A stretch of 9,404 nt of DNA from the NCBI GenBank assembly GCA_045640725.1, contig JAZUFN010000132.1, positions 1 to 9,404 on the forward strand. The letters run 5' to 3'. A model generated the notes under the pieces. That model was not told the DNA's origin, searched no databases, and worked only from the letters and a program-made list of their open reading frames with translations. Below are positions 1-6,160 of the stretch, in pieces. The translations under genes were made by a program, and so were the position numbers. The DNA is from RGIG3528 sp045640725. Its GTDB lineage: Bacteria; Bacillota; Clostridia; Lachnospirales; Lachnospiraceae. Position 1 is the first letter of the stretch; each line of letters starts with the position of its first letter.

Positions 1-205
1 TACAAACATATCCGTGAGCCTCGATGCCAAGCTCTCTATATGCCTCAAGTCCCTTATCAACAAGCTCCTGCTTAATATCATTAAAGCAGATAGTTGCACC
101 GCACTTTGCGTAAGCAGATGCAATAGCAAAACCGATACCATAAGATGCGCCTGTTACAAGTGCTACCTTTCCCTCCAGGGAAAAATTAAGGAAATTCTGT
201 TCCAT
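1..205 (-). CDS. Short-chain dehydrogenase/reductase, gluconate 5-dehydrogenase-like (5' part; 3' end beyond window)
   Basis: Only the first 68 codons are present; the gene runs off the left edge. The N-terminus shows a classical SDR Rossmann start: EGKVALVTGASYGIG, with the TGxxxGxG dinucleotide-binding motif at residues 18-25. The second beta strand ends in FND; the acidic D43 there hints at NAD(H) preference (weak inference). The overall wording resembles Firmicute gluconate 5-dehydrogenases, which interconvert 5-ketogluconate and gluconate in sugar-acid catabolism. With the catalytic Ser-Tyr-Lys region outside the window, another SDR substrate (for example 2-deoxy-gluconate/KduD-type) cannot be excluded. 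The ATG at 205-203 is chosen because a full GGAGGA Shine-Dalgarno (214-219) lies 8 bases upstream. It has its own promoter and a cre-like operator, so it is probably a carbon-regulated unit separate from the methionine cluster. Confidence 0.85.
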   Translation of the reverse strand, partial: MEQNFLNFSLEGKVALVTGASYGIGFAIASAYAKCGATICFNDIKQELVDKGLEAYRELGIEAHGYVC

Positions 206-213
206 TTTTAAAA

Positions 214-219
214 TCCTCC
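214..219 (-). promoter_or_regulatory. Ribosome binding site of the SDR gene
   Basis: The minus strand reads GGAGGA, 8 bases before the ATG at 205. It is a near-ideal Shine-Dalgarno and fixes the start of the gluconate dehydrogenase-like gene. Confidence 0.8.
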
Positions 220-233
220 GTATTTTTTGTAAA

Positions 234-248
234 TGTAAGCGTTTACAA
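234..248 (-). promoter_or_regulatory. cre-like / LacI-family operator upstream of the SDR gene
   Basis: The minus strand reads TTGTAAACGCTTACA. It matches every fixed position of the Gram-positive catabolite-responsive element consensus WTGNAANCGNWNNCW, the CcpA site. The inner 14 bases are palindromic apart from one base pair, with the central CG typical of LacI-family operators. It begins about 8 bases downstream of the -10 box, so it covers the expected transcription start and early transcribed region. A bound repressor there should block initiation or early elongation. CcpA or a local LacI-type sugar regulator would both fit; the sequence does not decide which. Confidence 0.72.
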
Positions 249-255
249 TGCAATT

Positions 256-284
256 ATTATAGCAAGTGCCAATGAAAAAAGCAA
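256..284 (-). promoter_or_regulatory. Sigma-A type promoter of the SDR gene
   Basis: On the minus strand a perfect -10 box TATAAT (261-256) is preceded, after exactly 17 bases, by TTGCTT (284-279), which keeps the TTG of the TTGACA -35 box. Transcription should start near 249, leaving a leader of about 44 bases that contains the operator and the Shine-Dalgarno. The promoter lies within the 103-bp gap after the ygiQ-family gene, which marks a new transcription unit. Confidence 0.7.
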
Positions 285-308
285 GGAAAAAGATAGTTAA
301 ATATTTGT

Positions 309-2240
309 TTATCTTTTCTTTAGATTTTTACCTTTTTGCTTGAAATCTTCTTTTTTCTTATAATCGTCCTTCTTCTTGTAATCCTCTTTTTTCTTTGTAG
401 TCCCCTTGTTTCTGAAATCGTTGACTATTTTGCGAGGAGGGATAAGACACTGCTTTTCAAAACCAATAAGATCATTGCGGCCTGCTTTTAGCAGAGCTTC
501 CTTTACAAGATCATAATTTTCAGGATTCTTATACTGAATAAGTGCTCTCTGCATAGCTTTTTCATGAGGATTCTTTGTTACATATACAGGCTTCATGTCA
601 CGGGGATCATATCCGGAATAATACATACAAGTAGCCACAGTAGAAGGGGTAGGATAAAAATCCTGCACCTGCTCAGGGCAATAACCCAAGTCTCTTATGT
701 ACTCTGCCAGCGCGATAGCATCCTCCAGCGTAGATCCGGGATGGGAAGACATAAGATAAGGAAGCACATACTGATTGTGATCCAGCTGACCATTCTTTAT
801 CATGCCTCCGTTTATCCGGGCAAATTTCTCTACAAACTTTTCGTATACGCCGTTTCTGGGCTTACCCATAAGGTCCAGAACGTGGTCAGAAATATGCTCG
901 GGTGCCACACGAAGCTGTCCGGAAATATGATATTTACACATTTCCCTGAAAAATGCATCATCCTTATCTGCCATCAGATAGTCAAATCTGATACCTGATC
1001 TGATAAATACCTTTTTCACTCCCGGAATAGCTCTGAGCTTTCTTAGCAAAGCCAGATAATCCGAGTGATCCACCTCCATATTTTTACAAGGCTCCGGCCA
1101 CAAGCATTGTTTATTGACGCAGGCTCCCTTGGTACACTGTTTTTTGCAAGCCGGCTTCCTGAACTGGGCTGTGGGACCTCCTACATCATTGATATTACCT
1201 TTAAAATCTTTCTCCCCGGTAAAAATCTCAGCTTCTCTGATAATACTTTCGTGGCTTCTGCTCTGTACAATACGTCCCTGATGAAAAGTAAGCGCACAGA
1301 AGCTACAGCCTCCAAAGCATCCCCTATTGGAAGTAAGAGAGAATTTAATCTCAGCCAGGGCAGGAATTCCCCCATCCTTTTTGTACATAGGATGGCAGTC
1401 ACGCATATATGGCAGATCATAAACATCATCCAGCTCCTGGGTAGTAAGTGGCAGAGCCGGAGGATTCTGTATCACGTATTCATAGTCTTTATATTTTTCC
1501 ACCAATGTCTTTGCTGAATACGGGTCGGTATTTACATATTGTTTTCCAAAGCTTTCAGCAAAAACTTTTTTATCTTCACATATTTCCTGAAAAGTGGGAA
1601 GCTCAATATAGTCCACAAGATTCTCAGTATTTCTGGCCTTGTAGACGGTACCTCTTATAAAAGTTATATCTTTTATATCAAGGCCGGAATTCAATGCATC
1701 TGCTATCTCTACTATGGAATGTTCTCCCATACCATAGCTGATAAGGTCAGCGCCTGAGTCCAGTAGAATAGACCTTTTTACTGTATCAGACCAATAATCA
1801 TAGTGGCCCAAGCGTCGAAGAGAGGCTTCTATTCCACCAATAATAATAGGTGTCTTTTTATAGGTACGCCGTATGAGATTACCATATACAACGCAGGCTC
1901 TGTCAGGGCGCTTTCCCATTTCTCCCTTTGGAGTATAATAGTCATACTTTCTACGTTTCTTATTGACTGAGTAATGGTCCACCATGGAATCCATATTGCC
2001 ACCTGATATAAGAAACCCCAGTCTGGGCTCGCCTAAAACAGTGATACTGCTGTCATCCTTCCAGTCAGGCTGGGGAATGATGCCTACTTTGTAGCCATGA
2101 GCCTCCAATATCCTTGATATAATGGCATGGGCAAAAGATGAATGGTCCACATATGCGTCTCCTGTAATAAAAACAAAATCGCATTGCTCCCATCCTCTTT
2201 TTTTCATATCTGCTTTCGAAACCGGTAAAAAGTCATTCAT
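309..2240 (-). CDS. ygiQ: YgiQ-family (UPF0313) radical SAM protein
   Basis: A 643-residue protein of the YgiQ radical SAM family. The physiological reaction is, to my knowledge, not established. The order is the family N-terminal domain (about residues 1-280, including ITGDAYVDHSSFAHAII), a radical SAM core with the [4Fe-4S] triad C308/C312/C315 (CFGGCSFC), a cysteine-rich insert (C365, C369, C374, C379, C385), then the C-terminal domain with PEHISDHVLDLMGKPRNG and QVQDFYPTPSTVATCMYYSG. It ends in a lysine-rich tail with three hexapeptide repeats. The ATG at 2240 is chosen because AAGGA lies 6 bases upstream and family members usually begin near MNDFLPxS. An in-frame ATG at 2273 would add 11 poorly matching residues and overlap metH. 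It follows metH by 10 bp and is probably the last gene of that operon. The cytoplasmic location is inferred; there is no signal peptide or membrane segment. Confidence 0.93.
   Translation of the reverse strand: MNDFLPVSKADMKKRGWEQCDFVFITGDAYVDHSSFAHAIISRILEAHGYKVGIIPQPDWKDDSSITVLGEPRLGFLISGGNMDSMVDHYSVNKKRRKYDYYTPKGEMGKRPDRACVVYGNLIRRTYKKTPIIIGGIEASLRRLGHYDYWSDTVKRSILLDSGADLISYGMGEHSIVEIADALNSGLDIKDITFIRGTVYKARNTENLVDYIELPTFQEICEDKKVFAESFGKQYVNTDPYSAKTLVEKYKDYEYVIQNPPALPLTTQELDDVYDLPYMRDCHPMYKKDGGIPALAEIKFSLTSNRGCFGGCSFCALTFHQGRIVQSRSHESIIREAEIFTGEKDFKGNINDVGGPTAQFRKPACKKQCTKGACVNKQCLWPEPCKNMEVDHSDYLALLRKLRAIPGVKKVFIRSGIRFDYLMADKDDAFFREMCKYHISGQLRVAPEHISDHVLDLMGKPRNGVYEKFVEKFARINGGMIKNGQLDHNQYVLPYLMSSHPGSTLEDAIALAEYIRDLGYCPEQVQDFYPTPSTVATCMYYSGYDPRDMKPVYVTKNPHEKAMQRALIQYKNPENYDLVKEALLKAGRNDLIGFEKQCLIPPRKIVNDFRNKGTTKKKEDYKKKDDYKKKEDFKQKGKNLKKR
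342..395 (-). repeat. Three 18-bp in-frame tandem repeats in the ygiQ tail
   Basis: The codons for residues 616-633 encode KKKEDY, KKKDDY and KKKEDF in tandem, a degenerate 18-bp unit repeated three times without gaps. The tail around it (about residues 612-643) is very basic and of low complexity, and is probably disordered. The codons differ between copies (for example GAT/TAC, GAT/TAT and GAT/TTC endings), so the repeat is not a recent exact slippage product. Confidence 0.8.
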
Positions 2241-2246
2241 ACACAA

Positions 2247-2251
2247 TCCTT
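2247..2251 (-). promoter_or_regulatory. Ribosome binding site deciding the ygiQ start
   Basis: The minus strand reads AAGGA, 6 bases before the ATG at 2240. It partly overlaps the metH stop codon (2253-2251). This favours the 643-residue start over the upstream ATG at 2273, which would lie inside metH. Confidence 0.7.
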
Positions 2252-4668
2252 TATTTAAGCAACTCCGTAGCAATCCTTACTGTTTCCATGGCATTGGCTG
2301 CGTAGAAATCTGCACCAATCATATCTGCATATTCCTGAGTAAGAACGGCACCACCCACTACTACTTTTATACTTCTGTCATATTCATGCAGGCTTTCAAT
2401 GGTTTGCTGCATGGAAGGCACAGTGGTAGTCATTAATGCTGACAAGCCCACCAGCTTGGCTCCGGTACGCTTGCATGCCGCCACTACTTTTTCAGGCTCT
2501 ACATCTTTACCCAAATCGTATACATCGAAACCGTAATTTTTAAGCAGTACCACCACAATATTTTTTCCTATATCGTGAATGTCCCCCTTTACTGTGGCCA
2601 TAACTACCTTTGGTCCCTTGTCCTCTTTTTCGGGCATAGTCTTGGAGACCTCTGCAAATGCGCACTTTGCCGCCTCAGCGCTCATAAGAAGCTGTGGCAG
2701 ATACACTTTTTTCTCTTCAAATCCTTTACCTACCTCATTGAGAGCAGGAATAATCATGTCATTTATCAGGCTGAGCCCATCATGCGTCTGTAACAGCTCT
2801 GCCGCTGTGGCCGCTGCCTGCTCACTCATTCCCTTAACGATTGCATATTTAAGGGGTTCCATCCCCGCAGTGTCGATACCGCCTGATGGCGCCTTTGCAC
2901 TCTCTGTAACAGTGGCAAAATGATCCGCTGCCTCGATGTACTTCATACACCCCTGGTCTTTTCCGGAAAGGGCCATAAATGAATACCAGGCTTTCATCAT
3001 ATCCCCGGCGAAAGGATTCATAATGGCTGCTGAAAGCCCCGATTCCATAGCCATGGTAAAAAATATGGAAGTAATTACCTCACGACTGGGGAGACCAAAA
3101 GAAACATTGGATACACCTAGTGATGTGTAGCACTTAAGCCTCTCAGAAATCATCTTTATGGCATCAAGGGTAACTCTGGCTGCATTATAATCCGACGACA
3201 CTGCCATCGCCAAAGGATCGAAAATCAAGCTGGATCTATCGATACCGTAACTAAATGCTCTCTCCACAATCTTTTCAGCGATCTTTACTCTGGCTTCGGC
3301 AGTATCAGGAATACCATTTTCATCCAGTGTAAGACATACCACAAAACCACCGTATTTTTTTACCAGCGGAAAAATGGCCTTCATAACCTCTTCTTTACCA
3401 TTTACTGAATTGACCATAGGAATACCGTTATATATTCGCATGGCTTTTTCCATAGCTGCCGGATCAGATGTGTCCAGCTGCAAGGGCAACGCTGTTACTG
3501 CCTGCAGCTCCTGTACCACTGTTGTCAGCATCTCCGGCTCGTCTATTTCCGGGAGGCCGACATTCACATCCAGCACATGGCAGCCGGCCTCTTCTTCCTT
3601 AATAGCCTCTCCCAGGATATATGACAAATCACGGCTTCTAAGCGCTTCCTTAAGCTTCTTTTTACCTGTAGGATTAATCCTCTCTCCGATAAGCACAGGA
3701 AAATCGCCAAACTCCACATGCCGGGAAAAAGAACATATTCTGCCTGCTTTTCCATTCTCTGCTTTTATTGCCAGAGGCTTCATATCCTTTATGGCCACAA
3801 AAAGCTTTCTGATATGCTCCGGAGTCGTACCGCAACAGCCTCCCAGGATCCTGGCGCCTCTCTTTACCGCTTCTTTTCCCAGCTCGGCAAATGTATTTGC
3901 ATCCGTATCGTATACTGTCTTCCCATCGCATTCCCTGGGCATACCGGCATTGGGTTTAAATATTATAGGTCTGGAAGAGCAATTATAAAATCTATCTACA
4001 ATAGGCAGCATTTCCTCAGGCCCTAAAGAGCAGTTCGCACCAAAGGCAAAAACACTAAGTCCTGAAAGTAATGTGGAAATCACCTCCGGTGTAGCACCGG
4101 TCATAAGTCTCATTCCCTCGTCAAAAACAGTGGTGACAAAAATAGGAAGATTGCAGACCTCTTTAGCTGCTATAACCGCTGCCTTAGTCTCATAAGCGTC
4201 ATTCATAGTCTCGATAGCAATATAGTCTGCACCTGCCTGATATCCCGCCTCTATTGTCTCCTTAAACAGAGATACCGCGTCTTCAAACTCCAAATCTCCC
4301 AGGGGTTTTAACAGCTTGCCCAATGGACCTATATCCAGGCCTACATAACGATCCTTCTGTAAAAAAGGTCCCTGCGCCCTATCTCTGGCAGATCTGGCCA
4401 GTCTTACGGCAGCAGTCACAACTTCCGTCACCGTATAGCGTCCATCCTTACCATCATACTTTAATGAATTGGCGCCAAAGGTATTGGTACATACTGCATT
4501 GGAGCCGGCCTCATAGTACTCTCTTGCCAGTCGCTCAATTTCTTCCGGATGAGTAATATTCCAAGTCTCCGGCAGTTCTCCCGGCTGCAGACCTCTTTCC
4601 TGTAAAATAGAGCCTGTGCCGCCGTCCAAAATAAATATTCCGTTATGTATTCTGTCGATGATATTCAT
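2251..4668 (-). CDS. metH: Cobalamin-dependent methionine synthase, short form without activation domain
   Basis: An 805-residue cytoplasmic enzyme that transfers the methyl group of 5-methyl-THF to homocysteine through methylcobalamin. Homocysteine domain at about 1-300: DGGTGS near residue 15, and zinc ligands C213 (ANCSLGP), C278 and C279 (GGCCGTTP). Folate/pterin-binding domain at about 322-590: IGERINPTGKK at 327-337, DVNVG at 367-371 and MNPFAGD at 550-556. Cobalamin cap helices at about 605-680. B12-binding Rossmann domain at about 685-805: DIHDIG at 696-701, where H698 is the lower cobalt ligand, and GLSALMTTT at 741-749. The E. coli enzyme is about 1,227 residues; the missing roughly 350-residue SAM-binding activation module is supplied by the gene immediately upstream, whose stop overlaps this start (ATGA). 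The Shine-Dalgarno is weak (an AAAGAG-like purine run), so translation probably depends on coupling to that gene. Confidence 0.96.
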   Translation of the reverse strand: MNIIDRIHNGIFILDGGTGSILQERGLQPGELPETWNITHPEEIERLAREYYEAGSNAVCTNTFGANSLKYDGKDGRYTVTEVVTAAVRLARSARDRAQGPFLQKDRYVGLDIGPLGKLLKPLGDLEFEDAVSLFKETIEAGYQAGADYIAIETMNDAYETKAAVIAAKEVCNLPIFVTTVFDEGMRLMTGATPEVISTLLSGLSVFAFGANCSLGPEEMLPIVDRFYNCSSRPIIFKPNAGMPRECDGKTVYDTDANTFAELGKEAVKRGARILGGCCGTTPEHIRKLFVAIKDMKPLAIKAENGKAGRICSFSRHVEFGDFPVLIGERINPTGKKKLKEALRSRDLSYILGEAIKEEEAGCHVLDVNVGLPEIDEPEMLTTVVQELQAVTALPLQLDTSDPAAMEKAMRIYNGIPMVNSVNGKEEVMKAIFPLVKKYGGFVVCLTLDENGIPDTAEARVKIAEKIVERAFSYGIDRSSLIFDPLAMAVSSDYNAARVTLDAIKMISERLKCYTSLGVSNVSFGLPSREVITSIFFTMAMESGLSAAIMNPFAGDMMKAWYSFMALSGKDQGCMKYIEAADHFATVTESAKAPSGGIDTAGMEPLKYAIVKGMSEQAAATAAELLQTHDGLSLINDMIIPALNEVGKGFEEKKVYLPQLLMSAEAAKCAFAEVSKTMPEKEDKGPKVVMATVKGDIHDIGKNIVVVLLKNYGFDVYDLGKDVEPEKVVAACKRTGAKLVGLSALMTTTVPSMQQTIESLHEYDRSIKVVVGGAVLTQEYADMIGADFYAANAMETVRIATELLK

Positions 4669-5285
4669 AAGCTTTTTCTCTTTATACCAATTATTGCTGT
4701 TATTGATTTTGAAGGAGTGAGCAAAAGTGACTCACTTAGACCTACTCCTATTTTTCTTTTTGTATCCAGGTATTGAACCAAATCCTTCTGCATTTCCAAT
4801 GGCAAGTCTCCGTACCCCGGTGAAAATCTGCTTGTCAGCCTGAAGCCACTGTAGATTTTTTCAATGTTTTGGGTGAATTTATCAGCTACCCACTCTACTG
4901 CCTCTGTCCCCAAAGCATCCATAGCCAGCTGCCTGATGGCTCCACCCTGAATCAAGGCCTTATTTCTCAACATATCTGCCTGAGGTCCTGCTGTGGCTGC
5001 CAGAAGGATACATCTGCTGCATCCCTCTAAATGATCTGCCAGATTGTCGGAAAAAGTCACCAGACTTCCCATCTGAACTCTGGCCTTTCCCCGTCCATCA
5101 TGGGAAATACTAAGACTTTCCTCGGTAAAACAAACCTTTCCTGCCACAACATTAAGAAAATCCGGAAGACAGTTTTCCACCATGGCTACAACATTTTCTT
5201 CCGGTTCCCCTTTCCAGAAGCCCATATATCTATAGACTTCCGGCACACGCAATTCTTCAATTTTTATTCGCTCTACACGAATCAT
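4665..5285 (-). CDS. Stand-alone methionine synthase activation (SAM-binding reactivation) protein
   Basis: A 206-residue protein matching the C-terminal activation domain of long MetH enzymes. It is predicted to bind SAM and support reductive methylation of inactive cob(II)alamin in MetH. The motif RFSPGYGD (residues 153-160) corresponds to the RxxPGY SAM-binding signature of that domain. LLLTPSKSITAIIGI near the C-terminus (about 187-201) corresponds to its conserved terminal segment, and DALGTEAVEWVAD (123-135) to a conserved core helix. A comparable split exists in Thermotoga maritima (TM0268 MetH and TM0269 activation domain). The start at 5285 has a GGAAG Shine-Dalgarno 7 bases upstream and overlaps the metF stop by 4 bp. 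The end overlaps the metH start by 4 bp, implying coupled, possibly stoichiometric, synthesis. No electron carrier is encoded in this protein; the donor is unknown. Confidence 0.9.
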   Translation of the reverse strand: MIRVERIKIEELRVPEVYRYMGFWKGEPEENVVAMVENCLPDFLNVVAGKVCFTEESLSISHDGRGKARVQMGSLVTFSDNLADHLEGCSRCILLAATAGPQADMLRNKALIQGGAIRQLAMDALGTEAVEWVADKFTQNIEKIYSGFRLTSRFSPGYGDLPLEMQKDLVQYLDTKRKIGVGLSESLLLTPSKSITAIIGIKRKSL

Positions 5286-6157
5286 TCGTTCACTTCCAAA
5301 ATTCCACTAAGATTTCTCTTTATCTCTTGTGCTACCCCTGCATTATTCATGGTATAAAGATGCACTGAAGTAACTCCGTTGGCAATCAGGTCAACAATCT
5401 GCTCTGTAGCATAAATAATACCTGCCTGACGCATAGCTTCCGGCTTAGCTCCATATTTATCCACCATATATTTGAACTTTAGCGGCACCTGAGCTCCGGA
5501 CATTTTAAGAACCCTATCAACCTGACGAATACTGGTAATAGGCATAATGCCTGCCACTACCGGCACGGAAATACCTGCTTCTCTGATTTTATACAGAAAA
5601 TTCCAATAAGCATTATTGTCAAAAAACATTTGAGTGGTTAAAAACTCACAACCCGCATCCACTTTTTTCTTAAGATTAAGGATATCTTCCCTCTGACTCA
5701 TAGACTCAGGATGACACTCCGGGTAACAAGCTCCACCTACACAAAAATCAGGGTCAAACTCCTTGATTTCCCTAACCAGCTCACTGGCATACCTATATGC
5801 TCTGTCTGTATTATCCGTCCCCGGAATAATATCCCCACGAAGCGCAAGAATATTCTTAAGCCCGGCAGCCTTTATGGCTGTAAGCTGCTTCTCCACGCTT
5901 TCATGACTGGAGGATATACAGGACAAATGAGCAAGTACCGGAATATCATATTTTTCCTGTAAGCCATGAGCGATATTTACCGTAAATTCAGAAGTACCAC
6001 CACCTGCGCCATAGGTAACGCTCATAAAGGATGGCTTAAGTGCGCCTACAGCATCGGTGGCTGCTTTAATGGATTCGTATTTATCAGCTGTTTTAGGTGG
6101 AAAGACTTCAAATGAAAGAGAAATCTTGTCGCTGTTGATTAATTCTGATACCTTCAT
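5282..6157 (-). CDS. metF: Methylenetetrahydrofolate reductase
   Basis: A 291-residue TIM-barrel flavoprotein that reduces 5,10-methylene-THF to 5-methyl-THF, the methyl donor for MetH. Visible family signatures are SFEVFPPKT with catalytic-type E17, FMSVTYGAGGGT (44-55), HLSC (77-80), ALRGD with folate-contacting D109, TTQMFFD (174-180), AGIMPI (202-207) and HLYTMN (266-271). The length is that of bacterial MetF, with no eukaryotic-type regulatory domain. No metV partner lies nearby, so this is the simple one-subunit form unless a neighbouring redox protein serves as partner. The ATG at 6157 has AGGA 6 bases upstream, placed at the end of the preceding gene, with only 3 bp between genes. A CYPEC pair (C144/C148) makes the protein somewhat cysteine-rich. 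Confidence 0.96.
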   Translation of the reverse strand: MKVSELINSDKISLSFEVFPPKTADKYESIKAATDAVGALKPSFMSVTYGAGGGTSEFTVNIAHGLQEKYDIPVLAHLSCISSSHESVEKQLTAIKAAGLKNILALRGDIIPGTDNTDRAYRYASELVREIKEFDPDFCVGGACYPECHPESMSQREDILNLKKKVDAGCEFLTTQMFFDNNAYWNFLYKIREAGISVPVVAGIMPITSIRQVDRVLKMSGAQVPLKFKYMVDKYGAKPEAMRQAGIIYATEQIVDLIANGVTSVHLYTMNNAGVAQEIKRNLSGILEVNE

Positions 6158-6160
6158 ATT

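Larger units (their letters stand above)
206..308. other. Intergenic region between the ygiQ-family gene and the SDR gene
   Basis: This is the largest non-coding gap (103 bp). It holds the promoter, the cre-like operator and the Shine-Dalgarno of the SDR gene. Between the ygiQ stop codon and the -35 box I see only an AT-rich stretch with T-runs on the minus strand and no convincing GC-rich hairpin. No intrinsic terminator for the methionine operon is therefore visible, and read-through into the SDR gene is possible. Confidence 0.6.
2251..6157 (-). other. metF - activation protein - metH translationally coupled core
   Basis: The metF stop overlaps the activation-protein start as ATGA (5285-5282). 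The activation-protein stop overlaps the metH start as ATGA (4668-4665). The three genes form a complete methyl-THF to methionine module including the repair protein. The overlaps suggest reinitiation and balanced protein amounts; the weak Shine-Dalgarno of metH fits this. The wider run from queA to ygiQ has gaps of at most 27 bp and is probably one transcript. Its promoter would lie upstream of queA, outside the window. Confidence 0.8.

Noticed and set aside
14..211. Plus-strand open frame opposite the SDR gene
   Set aside because: The minus strand carries a clear SDR N-terminus with promoter and Shine-Dalgarno; the plus frame shows no recognisable motifs.
270..300. T-rich run as an intrinsic terminator
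   Set aside because: No GC-rich inverted repeat precedes it; part of it forms the spacer and -35 region of the SDR promoter.
564..1757. Several plus-strand open frames and one short minus-strand frame inside the ygiQ-family gene
   Set aside because: They lie entirely within a well-supported radical SAM coding region, lack family motifs, and look like antisense or frame shadows.
2241..2273. Upstream ATG at 2273 as start of the ygiQ-family gene
   Set aside because: It would overlap metH by 23 bp and add 11 residues unlike the family; the ATG at 2240 has AAGGA at the right spacing.
3374..3988. 204-codon plus-strand open frame opposite metH
   Set aside because: It is the longest antisense frame, but it mirrors conserved metH codons, has a low-complexity Ser/Pro-rich translation, and no ribosome binding site or homology was recognised.
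2251..4668. Corrinoid methyltransferase for another methyl donor (methylamine or methoxy compounds)
   Set aside because: An intact homocysteine domain with the three zinc cysteines and a folate domain in one chain identifies methionine synthase.
4665..5285. Frameshifted or broken C-terminal end of a full-length metH
   Set aside because: The activation gene lies upstream of metH, not downstream, and has its own Shine-Dalgarno and intact termini; it is a genuine separate gene and not a fragment.
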